This document shows positions 1-7,464 of a stretch of DNA of 41,928 nucleotides, one piece after another. The stretch spans positions 1-41,928 of the forward strand of contig NZ_LAHP01000025.1 in the NCBI RefSeq assembly GCF_000987765.1, written 5' to 3'. A program made the position numbers and the translations under genes. The notes beneath the pieces were generated by a model. The model was not told the origin of the DNA, searched no databases, and saw nothing but the letters and a program-made list of their open reading frames with translations. This DNA is from Arsukibacterium sp. MJ3 (GTDB lineage Bacteria > Pseudomonadota > Gammaproteobacteria > Enterobacterales > Alteromonadaceae). Position 1 is the first letter of the stretch. The number at the start of each line of letters is the position of its first letter.

Positions 1-54
1 GAGCTGCCTACCGCCGATACGCCAGACAAACTGGCGAAGCTGCTGCCATTCTGA
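1..54 (+). CDS. C-terminal end of a protein entering from the left edge, possibly an IS66-family transposase
   Basis: The reading frame is open from the first base to a TGA at 52-54 and encodes ELPTADTPDKLAKLLPF. The pattern LP-x-A-x-T-x(3)-L-x-x-LLPF/W resembles the extreme C-terminus of IS66-type transposases (TnpC), which usually ends in a similar LLPW stretch. Only 17 residues are visible, so the assignment is a suggestion from memory of the family. The neighbouring genes are broken, which agrees with a mobile element at this edge. Confidence 0.35.
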   Translation, partial: ELPTADTPDKLAKLLPF

Positions 55-96
55 GCTAAACAGCAATCATGCCGAAGGTGTGGTTGCTGTTACGCA
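55..96 (+). mobile_element. Possible right end of an IS66-like element, with hairpin
   Basis: Just after the stop codon an 8-bp inverted repeat (aacagcaa at 59-66, ttgctgtt at 84-91) is followed by acgcatac. IS66-family elements commonly end close after tnpC with a terminal repeat reading outward as ACGCTTAC. The sequence here differs by one base from that pattern. The other end lies outside the window, so neither terminal repeat nor target duplication can be verified. The hairpin could instead be a weak terminator. Confidence 0.25.
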
Positions 97-121
97 TACA
101 GTGTTCAGCCCCTCTGGTTTT

Positions 122-379
122 CTAGACTTTGGAAGCACTTACACCTGTAATCACCGCTTTAGTACCAAACATTGTATTGGCGAACCTTGACCCAGTGCTA
201 AAAGCCCAGCCACCAAAGAAGCCGGATACGGCACCGAGCGCTGTTGCTGCTGCAATAGAACCAAAACTTCCACCATTGGAAGCGCTACTCACACCACCAA
301 TAATTCCGCCCAAGATAGCGCCGCCAGGTCCTACTCCACCATTTACTTCTTCAACTTGCTCAAATGTTAACTCTTGCAT
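122..379 (-). CDS. Double-glycine leader bacteriocin-like precursor peptide
   Basis: This 85-residue peptide starts MQELTFEQVEEVNGG, a typical double-glycine leader of about 15 residues that C39-peptidase ABC exporters cleave. The remaining 70-residue core is rich in Gly, Ala and Ser and has GxxxG-like stretches (GGAILGGIIGG, GAVSGFFGGWAF), as in pore-forming class II bacteriocins and colicin V-type microcins. It has no Cys. A strong ribosome site (aggaga) lies about seven bases before the ATG. It is 51 bases downstream of the truncated HlyD gene on the same strand, which fits a bacteriocin export operon. No immunity gene or C39 ABC transporter is visible. Toxin activity is inference from leader and composition. 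Confidence 0.75.
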   Translation of the reverse strand: MQELTFEQVEEVNGGVGPGGAILGGIIGGVSSASNGGSFGSIAAATALGAVSGFFGGWAFSTGSRFANTMFGTKAVITGVSASKV

Positions 380-430
380 ATTATCTCTCCTGAGATGTTT
401 TTAAGTTTAAGGTTTGCTCTTTACCGAGCG

Positions 431-1171
431 TTATAACCGCCCTTGCAGGCTTAAAATCGGCTCAAACAACCAGGCTAACAGACTGCGTTGTTCCAGCACG
501 ATATCTGCGCTTAACAACATGCCCGATTGAAGCGGGACGGTGTTGCCATAAGCGCGGATGAGTTGCGAATCCAGTGCTACCTTTACCCGGTACACTGGCT
601 CCTGTACGGCGACAGGCATTTCGACTTCATTTGGAAGCACGATAGCCTGCGCCGTTTTTATTACTTGCCCTTCGTATAAGCCAAAGCGCTGATACGGAAA
701 GGCGTCAAAGCGCAAGCGGGTGCGCTGCCCTGGCTGTACAAAGCCGTAAGCCCGGGTAGGCACCAATAGCACTGCTTCAAGCATGGCGTTGTCGGGCATA
801 ATGGTGAGCAGCGGTATACCCAGCTGCACATTGTTGCCTACCTCGGCCATTAAATTGGTTACCCGGCCGCTAATGGGCGCGGTGATCAGCATTTCGCCAC
901 GGGCATTAAGTTCGGTTTGTTGTTGCGCCAGGCGAGAAATATCGCCGTCCATTAGCGCCAGCTGTTGCTCTCGCTCACTGGGCAGGCGCTGCAGTAAACC
1001 GCTAAGTTGCGTAAGTTGTGCCAACTGGCTTTGCTCGTTGGCATTTAGCTCAGCCAGCTGCTGGCGAATATTCAGCACTAATTCTTGTTGCTGCTGCAGC
1101 TCGTTAGTGGAGATAGCGCCACGCTGCTGTAAAGCCTGAAAATCTTGTAATGGTGCGCAAACTAATATGTT
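431..1171 (-). pseudogene. N-terminally truncated HlyD/CvaA-type secretion membrane-fusion protein
   Basis: The C-terminal half of a bacteriocin-exporter periplasmic adaptor is intact: a coiled-coil hairpin rich in Gln and Leu, the lipoyl-type return strand with SGRVTNLMAEVGNNVQLGIPL, and a beta-barrel region ending LLAWLFEPILSLQGRL, typical of CvaA/RaxA proteins. Full-length members have roughly 400 residues and start with a membrane anchor. Here recognisable homology begins near base 1150 (LQDFQALQQRGAISTNELQ) and the frame runs into a TAA at 1172-1174. There is no anchor, first helix or convincing start codon; the first in-frame candidate is a GTG at 1078. The adaptor could not be inserted in the membrane, so the gene is probably dead. 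Its stop precedes the double-glycine peptide gene by 51 bases. Confidence 0.8.
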
Positions 1172-1352
1172 TTAATTAACTAAACAATAAATTGTTATAT
1201 TCTTTTTTGTTATATTAATATTATTTGATAAAAAATTTTTACAGGGGATGAGGGTAATAAATTCAATTACTTAGCTCTGGCTATGCCTGCGGGCAATTGC
1301 TAAGCACTAACGCTAACCGCTTAAAAATTAGCCGGTCATTTGCCTTGTTAAC
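1172..1352. other. AT-rich junction and upstream region of the mtnK-like gene
   Basis: From about 1160 to 1260 the sequence is much richer in A and T than its surroundings and separates the broken HlyD end from the next gene. The motif ttgttatatt occurs twice, at 1192-1201 and 1207-1216. A loose promoter-like arrangement for the plus strand (ttgtta at 1192, taatat at 1216) is possible. No gene or tRNA remnant could be recognised. This could be the scar of the event that removed the 5' half of the exporter gene. Confidence 0.3.
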
Positions 1353-1469
1353 ATGCTTTTGCGCTTATTTCAGCTTAACATTGCACAGCGCCAGCAGGTT
1401 TGCGATTATGCCACTCTGTTGTTGGCGTTTGCCGTAACCACACTACTAATGAGTGATTGCACACTATGA
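1353..1469 (+). CDS. Possible small membrane peptide, coupled to the mtnK-like gene
   Basis: An ATG at 1353 opens a 38-residue frame beginning MLLRLFQLNIAQRQQ. It has a hydrophobic C-terminal half (YATLLLAFAVTTLLM). Its TGA overlaps the ATG of the next gene in the form ATGA, the usual layout for translational coupling. There is no clear ribosome site before it. It could be a real small protein, a leader that drives translation of the kinase homologue, or the last remnant of a lost upstream gene. Nothing in it allows a function to be named. Confidence 0.25.
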   Translation: MLLRLFQLNIAQRQQVCDYATLLLAFAVTTLLMSDCTL

Positions 1470-2668
1470 GCGAATACAAAGCCTTTACTACCGACGCGGC
1501 TATAGCCTTTGCCGACAAGCACAGCGAGCTGTTTGGCGAGCATAGCAAACTAAGCGCAGAAGAGTTTGGTGGCGACAACCTGCACCTGATATTTCGGGTA
1601 GAAAATGATAAAGGCACCTCGTTAATCGTTAAACAAGCTCTACCCTACGTCCGGAGCGTGGGCGAAAGTTGGCCACTCACCACTGACCGCACCAGAATTG
1701 AGGCCGAAGTGTTAAAAATGCACCGGCGTTTTTGCCCGAAGCATTCGGTAGACGTGCGTTATTTTGACCCGGTCGACTGCGCTATTTTAATGGAAGACTT
1801 AAATGCTTATCGTATAGTTCGCAGTGAGCTTATTGCCGGCAAAAAACCTGGCCACTTAGCGCTGCAAATAGCCAACTATATGGCCAATACACTATTTTAT
1901 ACCAGTGACTTTGTGCTAAGCGGAGCGACTAAAAAAGCAGAAGTAGCGCGTTTTTTAAACCCGGAAATGTGCTTGATCACCGAAGATTTATTATTTACCG
2001 ACCCCTACTGTAATCACGAGCGCAACAGCATAGAACCGTCTATTTTAGAAAAAGCCAAAACCTTGTGGCATGACGAAGCGTTAAAAGCCGAAGTAGCGGC
2101 GCTAAAAGCCGATTTTCTGAGCAAACCGCAAGCCTTGCTACATGGTAATTTACACAGCAGCAGCATTTTTATAGACGATGACAACTGCAAAGTTATTGCT
2201 GCTGAATTTGGCTTTTTTGGCCCCATTGGTTTTGATGTAGGCAGCTTACTGGGTAATTTACTGCTTAATTACCTGGCTTGCCCCGGGCACCATGCTTTGG
2301 AAGATAGCAGCGAGCAACAAACTTACTTGCTGCAACAGATTGAGCAATTATGGCAGCAATTTAGCGAGGTTTTCACCGAGCTTATGCGCACGGAAACCCA
2401 GGATCCGGCGCTAGAAAGCGGCTTATATCAGAGTAAGTTCTTGCAACAGATATTGAGCGATAGTATTGGTTACGCCGGTTGTGAGCTTATTCGCCGTACC
2501 GTTGGCATGGCCCATACCGCTGATTTTGAAAGCATTAATGATGCCAGTACACGTGCCACCTGTCAGCGTTTGGCCATAAAGCTGGGACGAGAACTGATTA
2601 TGCAGCGGGCAGAGCTGAGTAATATCAGCCAGTTACTTACCTTAGTGCGTTACCAGCAAACTGAGTAG
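1466..2668 (+). CDS. S-methyl-5-thioribose kinase homologue with substituted active-site residues (probable pseudokinase)
   Basis: The 400-residue protein aligns by motif over the full length of MtnK, the kinase that phosphorylates 5-methylthioribose in the methionine salvage pathway. Conserved features include the nucleotide-loop region FGGDNLHLIF, the lysine in VKQALPYVR, GESWPLT, the substrate-binding pair in ELIRRTVG, and normal length (about 400). The catalytic loop, HGDLHTGS in active enzymes, reads HGNLHSSS, so the catalytic Asp is Asn228. The metal-binding D-x-E motif reads A-A-E at 245-247. Loss of both Asp residues argues against normal phosphotransfer. No mtnA partner adjoins it. 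The ATG at 1466 is preferred to an in-frame TTG at 1457; it overlaps the stop of a 38-codon frame. The next gene follows after 26 bases and may be cotranscribed. Confidence 0.85.
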   Translation: MSEYKAFTTDAAIAFADKHSELFGEHSKLSAEEFGGDNLHLIFRVENDKGTSLIVKQALPYVRSVGESWPLTTDRTRIEAEVLKMHRRFCPKHSVDVRYFDPVDCAILMEDLNAYRIVRSELIAGKKPGHLALQIANYMANTLFYTSDFVLSGATKKAEVARFLNPEMCLITEDLLFTDPYCNHERNSIEPSILEKAKTLWHDEALKAEVAALKADFLSKPQALLHGNLHSSSIFIDDDNCKVIAAEFGFFGPIGFDVGSLLGNLLLNYLACPGHHALEDSSEQQTYLLQQIEQLWQQFSEVFTELMRTETQDPALESGLYQSKFLQQILSDSIGYAGCELIRRTVGMAHTADFESINDASTRATCQRLAIKLGRELIMQRAELSNISQLLTLVRYQQTE

Positions 2669-2694
2669 CAACCCACTACTTTACAGGAGCGTCC

Positions 2695-3012
2695 ATGTTA
2701 ACCGCACGCTGTATCTGGCAACAGGCTGAGCATAATGCTTTTACTGATCTTATCTGGTTTCAGCAAGCATTGTGGTGTGTGTTTCGGGAAGGCAGCGCCC
2801 ATGTCTCGCCCGGTGGGGCTTTTCGGTTGTTGCGCTCGGCTGATTTGGGCCAAAGCTGGCACAAGGCAGCACTAATAAGTGCCGGTGATTGCAGCTATGC
2901 CGGCATGGTACTGCACAATAATACGCTGTATATCAGCTACTACTCCTCGCACGCAGGCAAAACGGCTATTTACTTCATTGAACTAGCAATAGCCGCTGCT
3001 GCCCTTAATTAG
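2695..3012 (+). CDS. BNR/sialidase-like protein, apparently shortened by an internal deletion
   Basis: The 105-residue product carries what look like both ends of a BNR-repeat (exo-alpha-sialidase-like) beta-propeller protein. The N-terminal part has FTDLIWFQQALWCVFREGSAHVSP and a degenerate Asp box (SADLGQSW). The C-terminal part has CSYAGMVLHNNTLYISYYSSH followed by GKTAIYF. Proteins with these ends are generally around 300 residues or more, so the central propeller blades seem to be missing in frame, with the join near residues 58-62. A good ribosome site (caggag) precedes the ATG. A single remaining repeat is unlikely to fold as a propeller. It may be a decayed gene that still has an open frame; function is unknown. 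Confidence 0.55.
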   Translation: MLTARCIWQQAEHNAFTDLIWFQQALWCVFREGSAHVSPGGAFRLLRSADLGQSWHKAALISAGDCSYAGMVLHNNTLYISYYSSHAGKTAIYFIELAIAAAALN

Positions 3013-3015
3013 CTG

Positions 3016-3123
3016 TTAGTATTTAATACTACAACCATAAGGCTTGATTACTGCCGGGTTTGGCGTGTTACCCGCTAATACTGCATTAGCGGCATTAGCA
3101 AACAACGGCGTGGCCGGCGTTGC
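3016..3123 (-). pseudogene. C-terminal remnant of a thioredoxin/peroxiredoxin-like protein
   Basis: On the minus strand a frame ending at TAA 3016-3018 encodes ATPATPLFANAANAVLAG followed by NTPNPAVIKPYGCSIKY. The ending K-x-x-GC-S/N-IK is characteristic of a family of redoxin-fold thioredoxin family proteins, as I recall it. There is no start and no active-site CxxC; the frame directly abuts the stop of the DsbD-like remnant upstream. It looks like the 3' end of the next gene of the original operon, fused by deletion to the DsbD-like gene. The family assignment is tentative. Confidence 0.4.
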
Positions 3124-3125
3124 TG

Positions 3126-3742
3126 CTAGCTGTAACCTTGGTCTGCAGCATCTATTATTACTATCTCAACCTCGGCTGGGGCTGCAGTAAAATAGGTATT
3201 GAGTGCTTGCTGTAGCAACACACTGCCGTTTTGCGACACAATTTGCTGGCTGGCTGCATGATCAACCAGCTCGTTACCTGCTACAAAAAATGCCACTGGC
3301 TGCTGGTTATCCGCTAGCTCACTTTGCCCAGCCACCGCCAGGGTTAATTCAAAGCTAGCATCGGCCGGTATACAAATTTCTTCACACACCAACCAATCAA
3401 CGTCGGCTTTAATAATCAGCGTGTCTGCGGTAAAGTTTGCCGGCAAACTAAGTTCGGTTAATAACAGTGTTTGACCGGCGTAGCCATAATTAACCAGCGG
3501 TGGGATCAAAAAGGCTTGCGGCGTGGGCCACTGAATAGCGCCGGCTTCTACACCCGCTGGTAAGTGCCAGTTTATGCTGGTGGCCAACCCGGAATCACCG
3601 TGCGGTATTCACTCACCAACTCCGCTTTTATATGCTTGGCCTGCTGCCAGCCACTGGTATTAGCAATGGTAGCAAAGCTGGTAAGCACGATACTGGCTAC
3701 CAGCATGGCGCGCACCACTAGCAACCTGAAAAATAGCGACAT
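3126..3742 (-). pseudogene. DsbD/ScsB-like thiol-disulfide interchange protein remnant with internal deletion and frameshift
   Basis: The remnant starts with ATG at 3742 behind a good ribosome site (agagg) and a signal peptide (MSLFFRLLVVRAMLVASIVL, then TSFATIANT), then KAELVSEYRTV. At about 3605 the frame changes and continues as DSGLATSINWHLPAGVEAGAIQW, with WLVCEEICIP further on, both typical of the N-terminal periplasmic domain of DsbD-like proteins. The expected segment between them, containing WHTYWRNPG, is missing, so a frame-changing deletion removed it. The three-helix membrane core and the C-terminal thioredoxin domain are also missing: the frame ends at a TAG at 3126-3128 after about 150 residues. 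The family transfers electrons across the inner membrane; this copy cannot. Confidence 0.75.
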
Positions 3743-3828
3743 TGTTTTACCTCTTTTTAACGACTCCGTTATTAAGCCACTAAAGTTTAAGCGCTAACAT
3801 GAATTAAGGTTTTATTACGGCAAATACA

Positions 3829-3855
3829 GTAAAATTTACGACAAAATGCTATATT
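3829..3855 (+). promoter_or_regulatory. Candidate promoter/operator region of the first TonB receptor
   Basis: An 11-base perfect palindrome, gtaaaatttac (3829-3839), lies ten bases before a tatatt hexamer (3850-3855) that could be a -10 element. No good -35 is present at the usual distance, so the promoter may need an activator. This is motif inspection only. Confidence 0.25.
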
Positions 3856-3937
3856 CACGTCGCTTAATTTTGTGATTAGTCGTGGTCACTCCGGCTGATT
3901 TTTACCAACCCCAGTGATGATATGAAGGTTAAACGTA

Positions 3938-6163
3938 ATGAAAGACATGAAAAAGTCTGCTTTGAATCTGGCCGTTTGCGCCAGTTTACTTGGTGCTGTT
4001 AGTTTTACTGCGCAAGCACAGGAAAACAACAACAACCCACAAGAAAACAAGCTGGAAACCATCACCATAACGGCCCAAAAACGCAGCCAGAGTATCCAGG
4101 AAGTGCCTATTTCTGTGGCAACGATTAGCCAGGAGCGGTTTAACGCTATTTTTTCCAGTGGCGATGACATTACCGCTTTAGCCGTCAAAGTGCCGGGTCT
4201 GTATGCTGAAACCTCAAATGGCCGCGCTGCACCGCGTTTTTATATTCGTGGTTTAGGTAATACCGATTTTGACTTAGCCGCTTCACAGCCGGTATCCATT
4301 ATTATGGATGAAGTGGTAATGGAAAACGTCATTTTAAAAAGTTTTCCGCTATTTGATGTTCAAGCCGTAGAAGTGATCCGTGGCCCGCAAGGTACCTTAT
4401 TTGGCCGAAATACTACGGCCGGTATCATTAAGTTTGATAGCGTAAAACCCCGACAAGATTTTGATGGTTATTTTAAAACCAGCGCCGGCAGTCTTGGCAT
4501 GTTAAACGTTGAAGGCGCCGTTGGCGGCGGTTTAACCGATGCGTTATCAGCCCGGGTGTCGTTAATGTCAAACTATCGTGACGACTGGGTAAGTAACAGT
4601 TTTAACAATGAAAAAGATGTTATGGGTGGTTATGAAGAGCTGGCCGGCCGGGTGCAATTTTTATATGAAAACGCTAACTTTGACGCACTGTTAAACCTGC
4701 ATAGTCGCAACTATGCTGGTACGTCTAGTTTGTTCCGGGCTAACTTGTTAAGCCCTGGCAGCAACAAACTTAACAGCAATTATGATCGCGACAGCGTTGC
4801 TTACAACGAGGGCCGCAATAACCCGCAAAATTACGATGCCTGGGGCGGTTCGTTAAAACTTGATTTTGTATTTCAAGATATGACCTTAACCACTATTTCT
4901 GCCATAGAAAACGCGGATGGTGGTGGGATTGGAGATATTGACGGTGGTAATCCAACTGGCCCGGGCTTTATTCCCTTTCAGGCCGTAACAGAGGATCAGC
5001 TGCGTGATTTAAAGCAGGTTACCCAAGAAGTACGTTTAGCCAGCGATAGCAATAACGCGCTAAGCTGGCAAACTGGAGCTTTTTACTTCGATTCTACTTT
5101 CTCAGTAAACAGTATTGATGGCTTCTTTGGTGCTACTGAAGTATTTCATGGCAATACCAGTTGGGCTGTTTTTGGTCAGACCTCTTATAAAATAAACGAT
5201 AAGCTGGATATTACCGGCGGCCTGCGCTATACCGACGATGAAAAAACCTTTTATGTTGGCCAGCAAAATGTTAATGGCTTCGCCTTAGTAATAGGTGTCG
5301 CAGAAGAACAGTTTTATGCCCCCATTAGGGTGTCAGACGATAACATTAGCTGGGAGCTAAGTGCTAACTACCGCTTAACTGGCACCACCAGTTTGTTTGC
5401 CCGGGCATCAGAAGGTTTCCGCGCCCAGTCTATTCAGGGCCGCGATGTGGCCTTTGAAGCGCCGCCGTCAGTAGCCGACTCTGAAACCATTACCTCGTTT
5501 GAAGTGGGTGCCAAATCAGATTTGCTAGACAACACCCTACGCTTAAACGGCGCATTGTTTTACTACACTATCGACGACATTCAACTGTCCGCCATTGGTG
5601 GCGGCACGCAGGGTAATCAATTAATCAATGCTGATCAGGGCGTCGGTTACGGCTTTGAAATAGACTTTGACTGGCGCGCCACACCCTATTTCACCGTAGG
5701 CGGTGGTTTTAGTTACAACAACACTGAACTGCAAGACGATACCCTTACGGTTGCGCCTTGTGGGTCAGGCATGTGTACCGTGCTGGACCCAACAAACAGT
5801 GATGGCCAGGCCTTTATTCGCGGCAATCCGTTTCCGCAAGCGCCAGAAACCATCTTAACCTTAAATGGCCGTTATGATTTCCCGCTTGAAAGCGGTGAAA
5901 TTTATGTTTATGCGGATTACCAGTTGCAAGGTAAAACTAACCTGTTTTTATATGAGTCAGCCGAGTTTAACTCAGACAACAACTTTGAAGCCGGTATGCG
6001 GGTAGCCTATACCAACTATGCGCATAATTATGAAGTGGGCTTTTTTGGCCGCAACATTACCGACGAAGATAACCTAAAAGGTGCCATCGACTTTAATAAC
6101 CTGACCGGCTTTGTTAACGAGCCACGGGTATTAGGCGTTGATTTTAGAATGAGCTTTTATTAA
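3938..6163 (+). CDS. TonB-dependent outer membrane receptor
   Basis: The 741-residue protein has a signal peptide ending at AQA (about residue 28) and a TonB box-like stretch LETITITAQKR near 39-49. The plug domain follows, with the signature VIRGPQGTLFGRNTTAG near residues 150-165. The rest is a beta-barrel ending in the aromatic residues MSFY, as required for outer membrane insertion. Such receptors import iron complexes, vitamins, carbohydrates or peptides using TonB-ExbBD energy. The sequence gives no clear substrate; the YIRGLGNTDFD plug resembles the large carbohydrate/unknown-ligand class more than known siderophore receptors. Start ATG 3938 has aagg nine bases upstream; a second ATG lies at 3947. 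It is monocistronic, closed by a terminator at 6182, with no regulator next to it. Confidence 0.9.
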   Translation: MKDMKKSALNLAVCASLLGAVSFTAQAQENNNNPQENKLETITITAQKRSQSIQEVPISVATISQERFNAIFSSGDDITALAVKVPGLYAETSNGRAAPRFYIRGLGNTDFDLAASQPVSIIMDEVVMENVILKSFPLFDVQAVEVIRGPQGTLFGRNTTAGIIKFDSVKPRQDFDGYFKTSAGSLGMLNVEGAVGGGLTDALSARVSLMSNYRDDWVSNSFNNEKDVMGGYEELAGRVQFLYENANFDALLNLHSRNYAGTSSLFRANLLSPGSNKLNSNYDRDSVAYNEGRNNPQNYDAWGGSLKLDFVFQDMTLTTISAIENADGGGIGDIDGGNPTGPGFIPFQAVTEDQLRDLKQVTQEVRLASDSNNALSWQTGAFYFDSTFSVNSIDGFFGATEVFHGNTSWAVFGQTSYKINDKLDITGGLRYTDDEKTFYVGQQNVNGFALVIGVAEEQFYAPIRVSDDNISWELSANYRLTGTTSLFARASEGFRAQSIQGRDVAFEAPPSVADSETITSFEVGAKSDLLDNTLRLNGALFYYTIDDIQLSAIGGGTQGNQLINADQGVGYGFEIDFDWRATPYFTVGGGFSYNNTELQDDTLTVAPCGSGMCTVLDPTNSDGQAFIRGNPFPQAPETILTLNGRYDFPLESGEIYVYADYQLQGKTNLFLYESAEFNSDNNFEAGMRVAYTNYAHNYEVGFFGRNITDEDNLKGAIDFNNLTGFVNEPRVLGVDFRMSFY

Positions 6164-6181
6164 TCACTCACTCTGTACCCA

Positions 6182-6209
6182 GGGGCAGCAAAAGCTGCCC
6201 TTTTTTATT
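6182..6209 (+). terminator. Rho-independent terminator of the first TonB receptor
   Basis: A 7-bp stem (gggcagc / gctgccc) with a four-base loop is followed by six T residues, 19 bases after the receptor stop codon. This is a textbook intrinsic terminator. Confidence 0.9.
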
Positions 6210-6301
6210 TTGACGAGAATAACAGCGCTTTAGCCCATTCTGATTGCACAACTTGGCGCATCGTCTTACGCTGGTGCTCTTTTATTAGCGCGGAGCAGCA
6301 G

Positions 6302-7381
6302 ATGGCGGATTTTCGCAGTGATACCATAACTCAACCCAGTGCCGCCATGCGCCAGGCTATGCACGACGCCGCTCTTGGCGATGACGTATTTAATGATGAC
6401 CCCACCACACTGGAATTACAGCGTTATACCGCTGATATGCTGGGCTTTGAAGCGGCGCTATTTGCCCCCAGTGGCACTCAAACCAATTTAATTGCCATGA
6501 TGAGCCATTGCCAACGCGGCGATGAGGTTATTGTTGGCCAGCAATGGCATACCTACAAATGGGAAGCGGGCGGCATGGCCGTGCTTGGCTCAATTCAGCC
6601 GCAGCCGCTGGAACTGCAAAGTGATGGCACACTAGCACTGGCCGATATAATCGCAGCAATAAAGCCGGATGACCCGCACTTTGCCCGCACCCGCCTAATT
6701 GTGATTGAAAATACCGTGGGCGGAAAGGTACTGCCGCTTAGTTATATGCGCGAGGTTGCCACGCTAGCCAAAGATAAGGGCCTGGCGTGCCATATTGATG
6801 GCGCCCGACTAATGAATGCAGCAGTGGCATTAGCACCACAACATAAGCTGACCCCACAGCAAATGGCCCGTGAGCTTTGCCAGGGTTACGACTCGCTGTC
6901 GTTATGTTTATCTAAAGGGCTCGGTTGCCCGGTCGGCTCGTTATTGCTCGGTTCGCACGACTTAATTGGCCGCGCCAAACGGCTTCGTAAAATGCTCGGC
7001 GGCGGCATGCGCCAAACCGGCGTACTTACCGCTGCCGGCCTGTATGCGCTGAAGCACAATATAGAACGCCTAGCCGATGATCATGCCAATAGCCGTTGTT
7101 TAGCCGACGGCTTAAGCGAACTGGCGGCGCAGCAGCCAAACTTGCAGCAACAGCTGACGGTGATCGAACCGCAAACCAATATCGTATTTACTGACATTAC
7201 GCCGGCATTAGCTGAGCGTTTACTGCCCTATTTGACAAGCCATGGCGTTAAAGTTACTGCCAGCCACCTTCAGACACACTTTGGCCCTAGGCTACGATTG
7301 CGTTGGGTTTGTCATCTTGATATTAGCCGGGCGCAGGTGCTACAAACGTTAACCTTAATTAGCCAGTTTCCGGGCAATTAA
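6302..7381 (+). CDS. ltaE: Low-specificity L-threonine aldolase
   Basis: The 359-residue protein is a fold-type I PLP enzyme that splits L-threonine and L-allo-threonine into glycine and acetaldehyde. It begins FRSDTITQPSAAMRQAM and contains GDDVFNDDPT, the FAPSGTQTNLIA region and HIDGARLMNA, in which the Asp contacts the PLP ring nitrogen. The PLP-binding lysine lies in SLCLSKGLGCPVGS (Lys205). Length agrees with the family (about 330-360). ATG 6302 has ggag six bases upstream. It stands alone between the terminator at 6182 and the msr fusion gene. Confidence 0.93.
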   Translation: MADFRSDTITQPSAAMRQAMHDAALGDDVFNDDPTTLELQRYTADMLGFEAALFAPSGTQTNLIAMMSHCQRGDEVIVGQQWHTYKWEAGGMAVLGSIQPQPLELQSDGTLALADIIAAIKPDDPHFARTRLIVIENTVGGKVLPLSYMREVATLAKDKGLACHIDGARLMNAAVALAPQHKLTPQQMARELCQGYDSLSLCLSKGLGCPVGSLLLGSHDLIGRAKRLRKMLGGGMRQTGVLTAAGLYALKHNIERLADDHANSRCLADGLSELAAQQPNLQQQLTVIEPQTNIVFTDITPALAERLLPYLTSHGVKVTASHLQTHFGPRLRLRWVCHLDISRAQVLQTLTLISQFPGN

Positions 7382-7464
7382 GCTAACAATGAAAGCCTGC
7401 GGCCACATTGCCGGTCTGTTTATTACGTTGTAAATAAGTAGCCGGGAAACCGCAGGAAAATCTG

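Noticed and set aside
129..404. Plus-strand ORF over the bacteriocin gene
   Set aside because: Proline-rich shadow frame; the minus strand has a double-glycine leader and a strong ribosome site.
1457..1465. TTG start for the mtnK-like gene three codons upstream
   Set aside because: ATG 1466 fits the family start and forms an ATGA overlap; the TTG adds only MHT with no better ribosome site.
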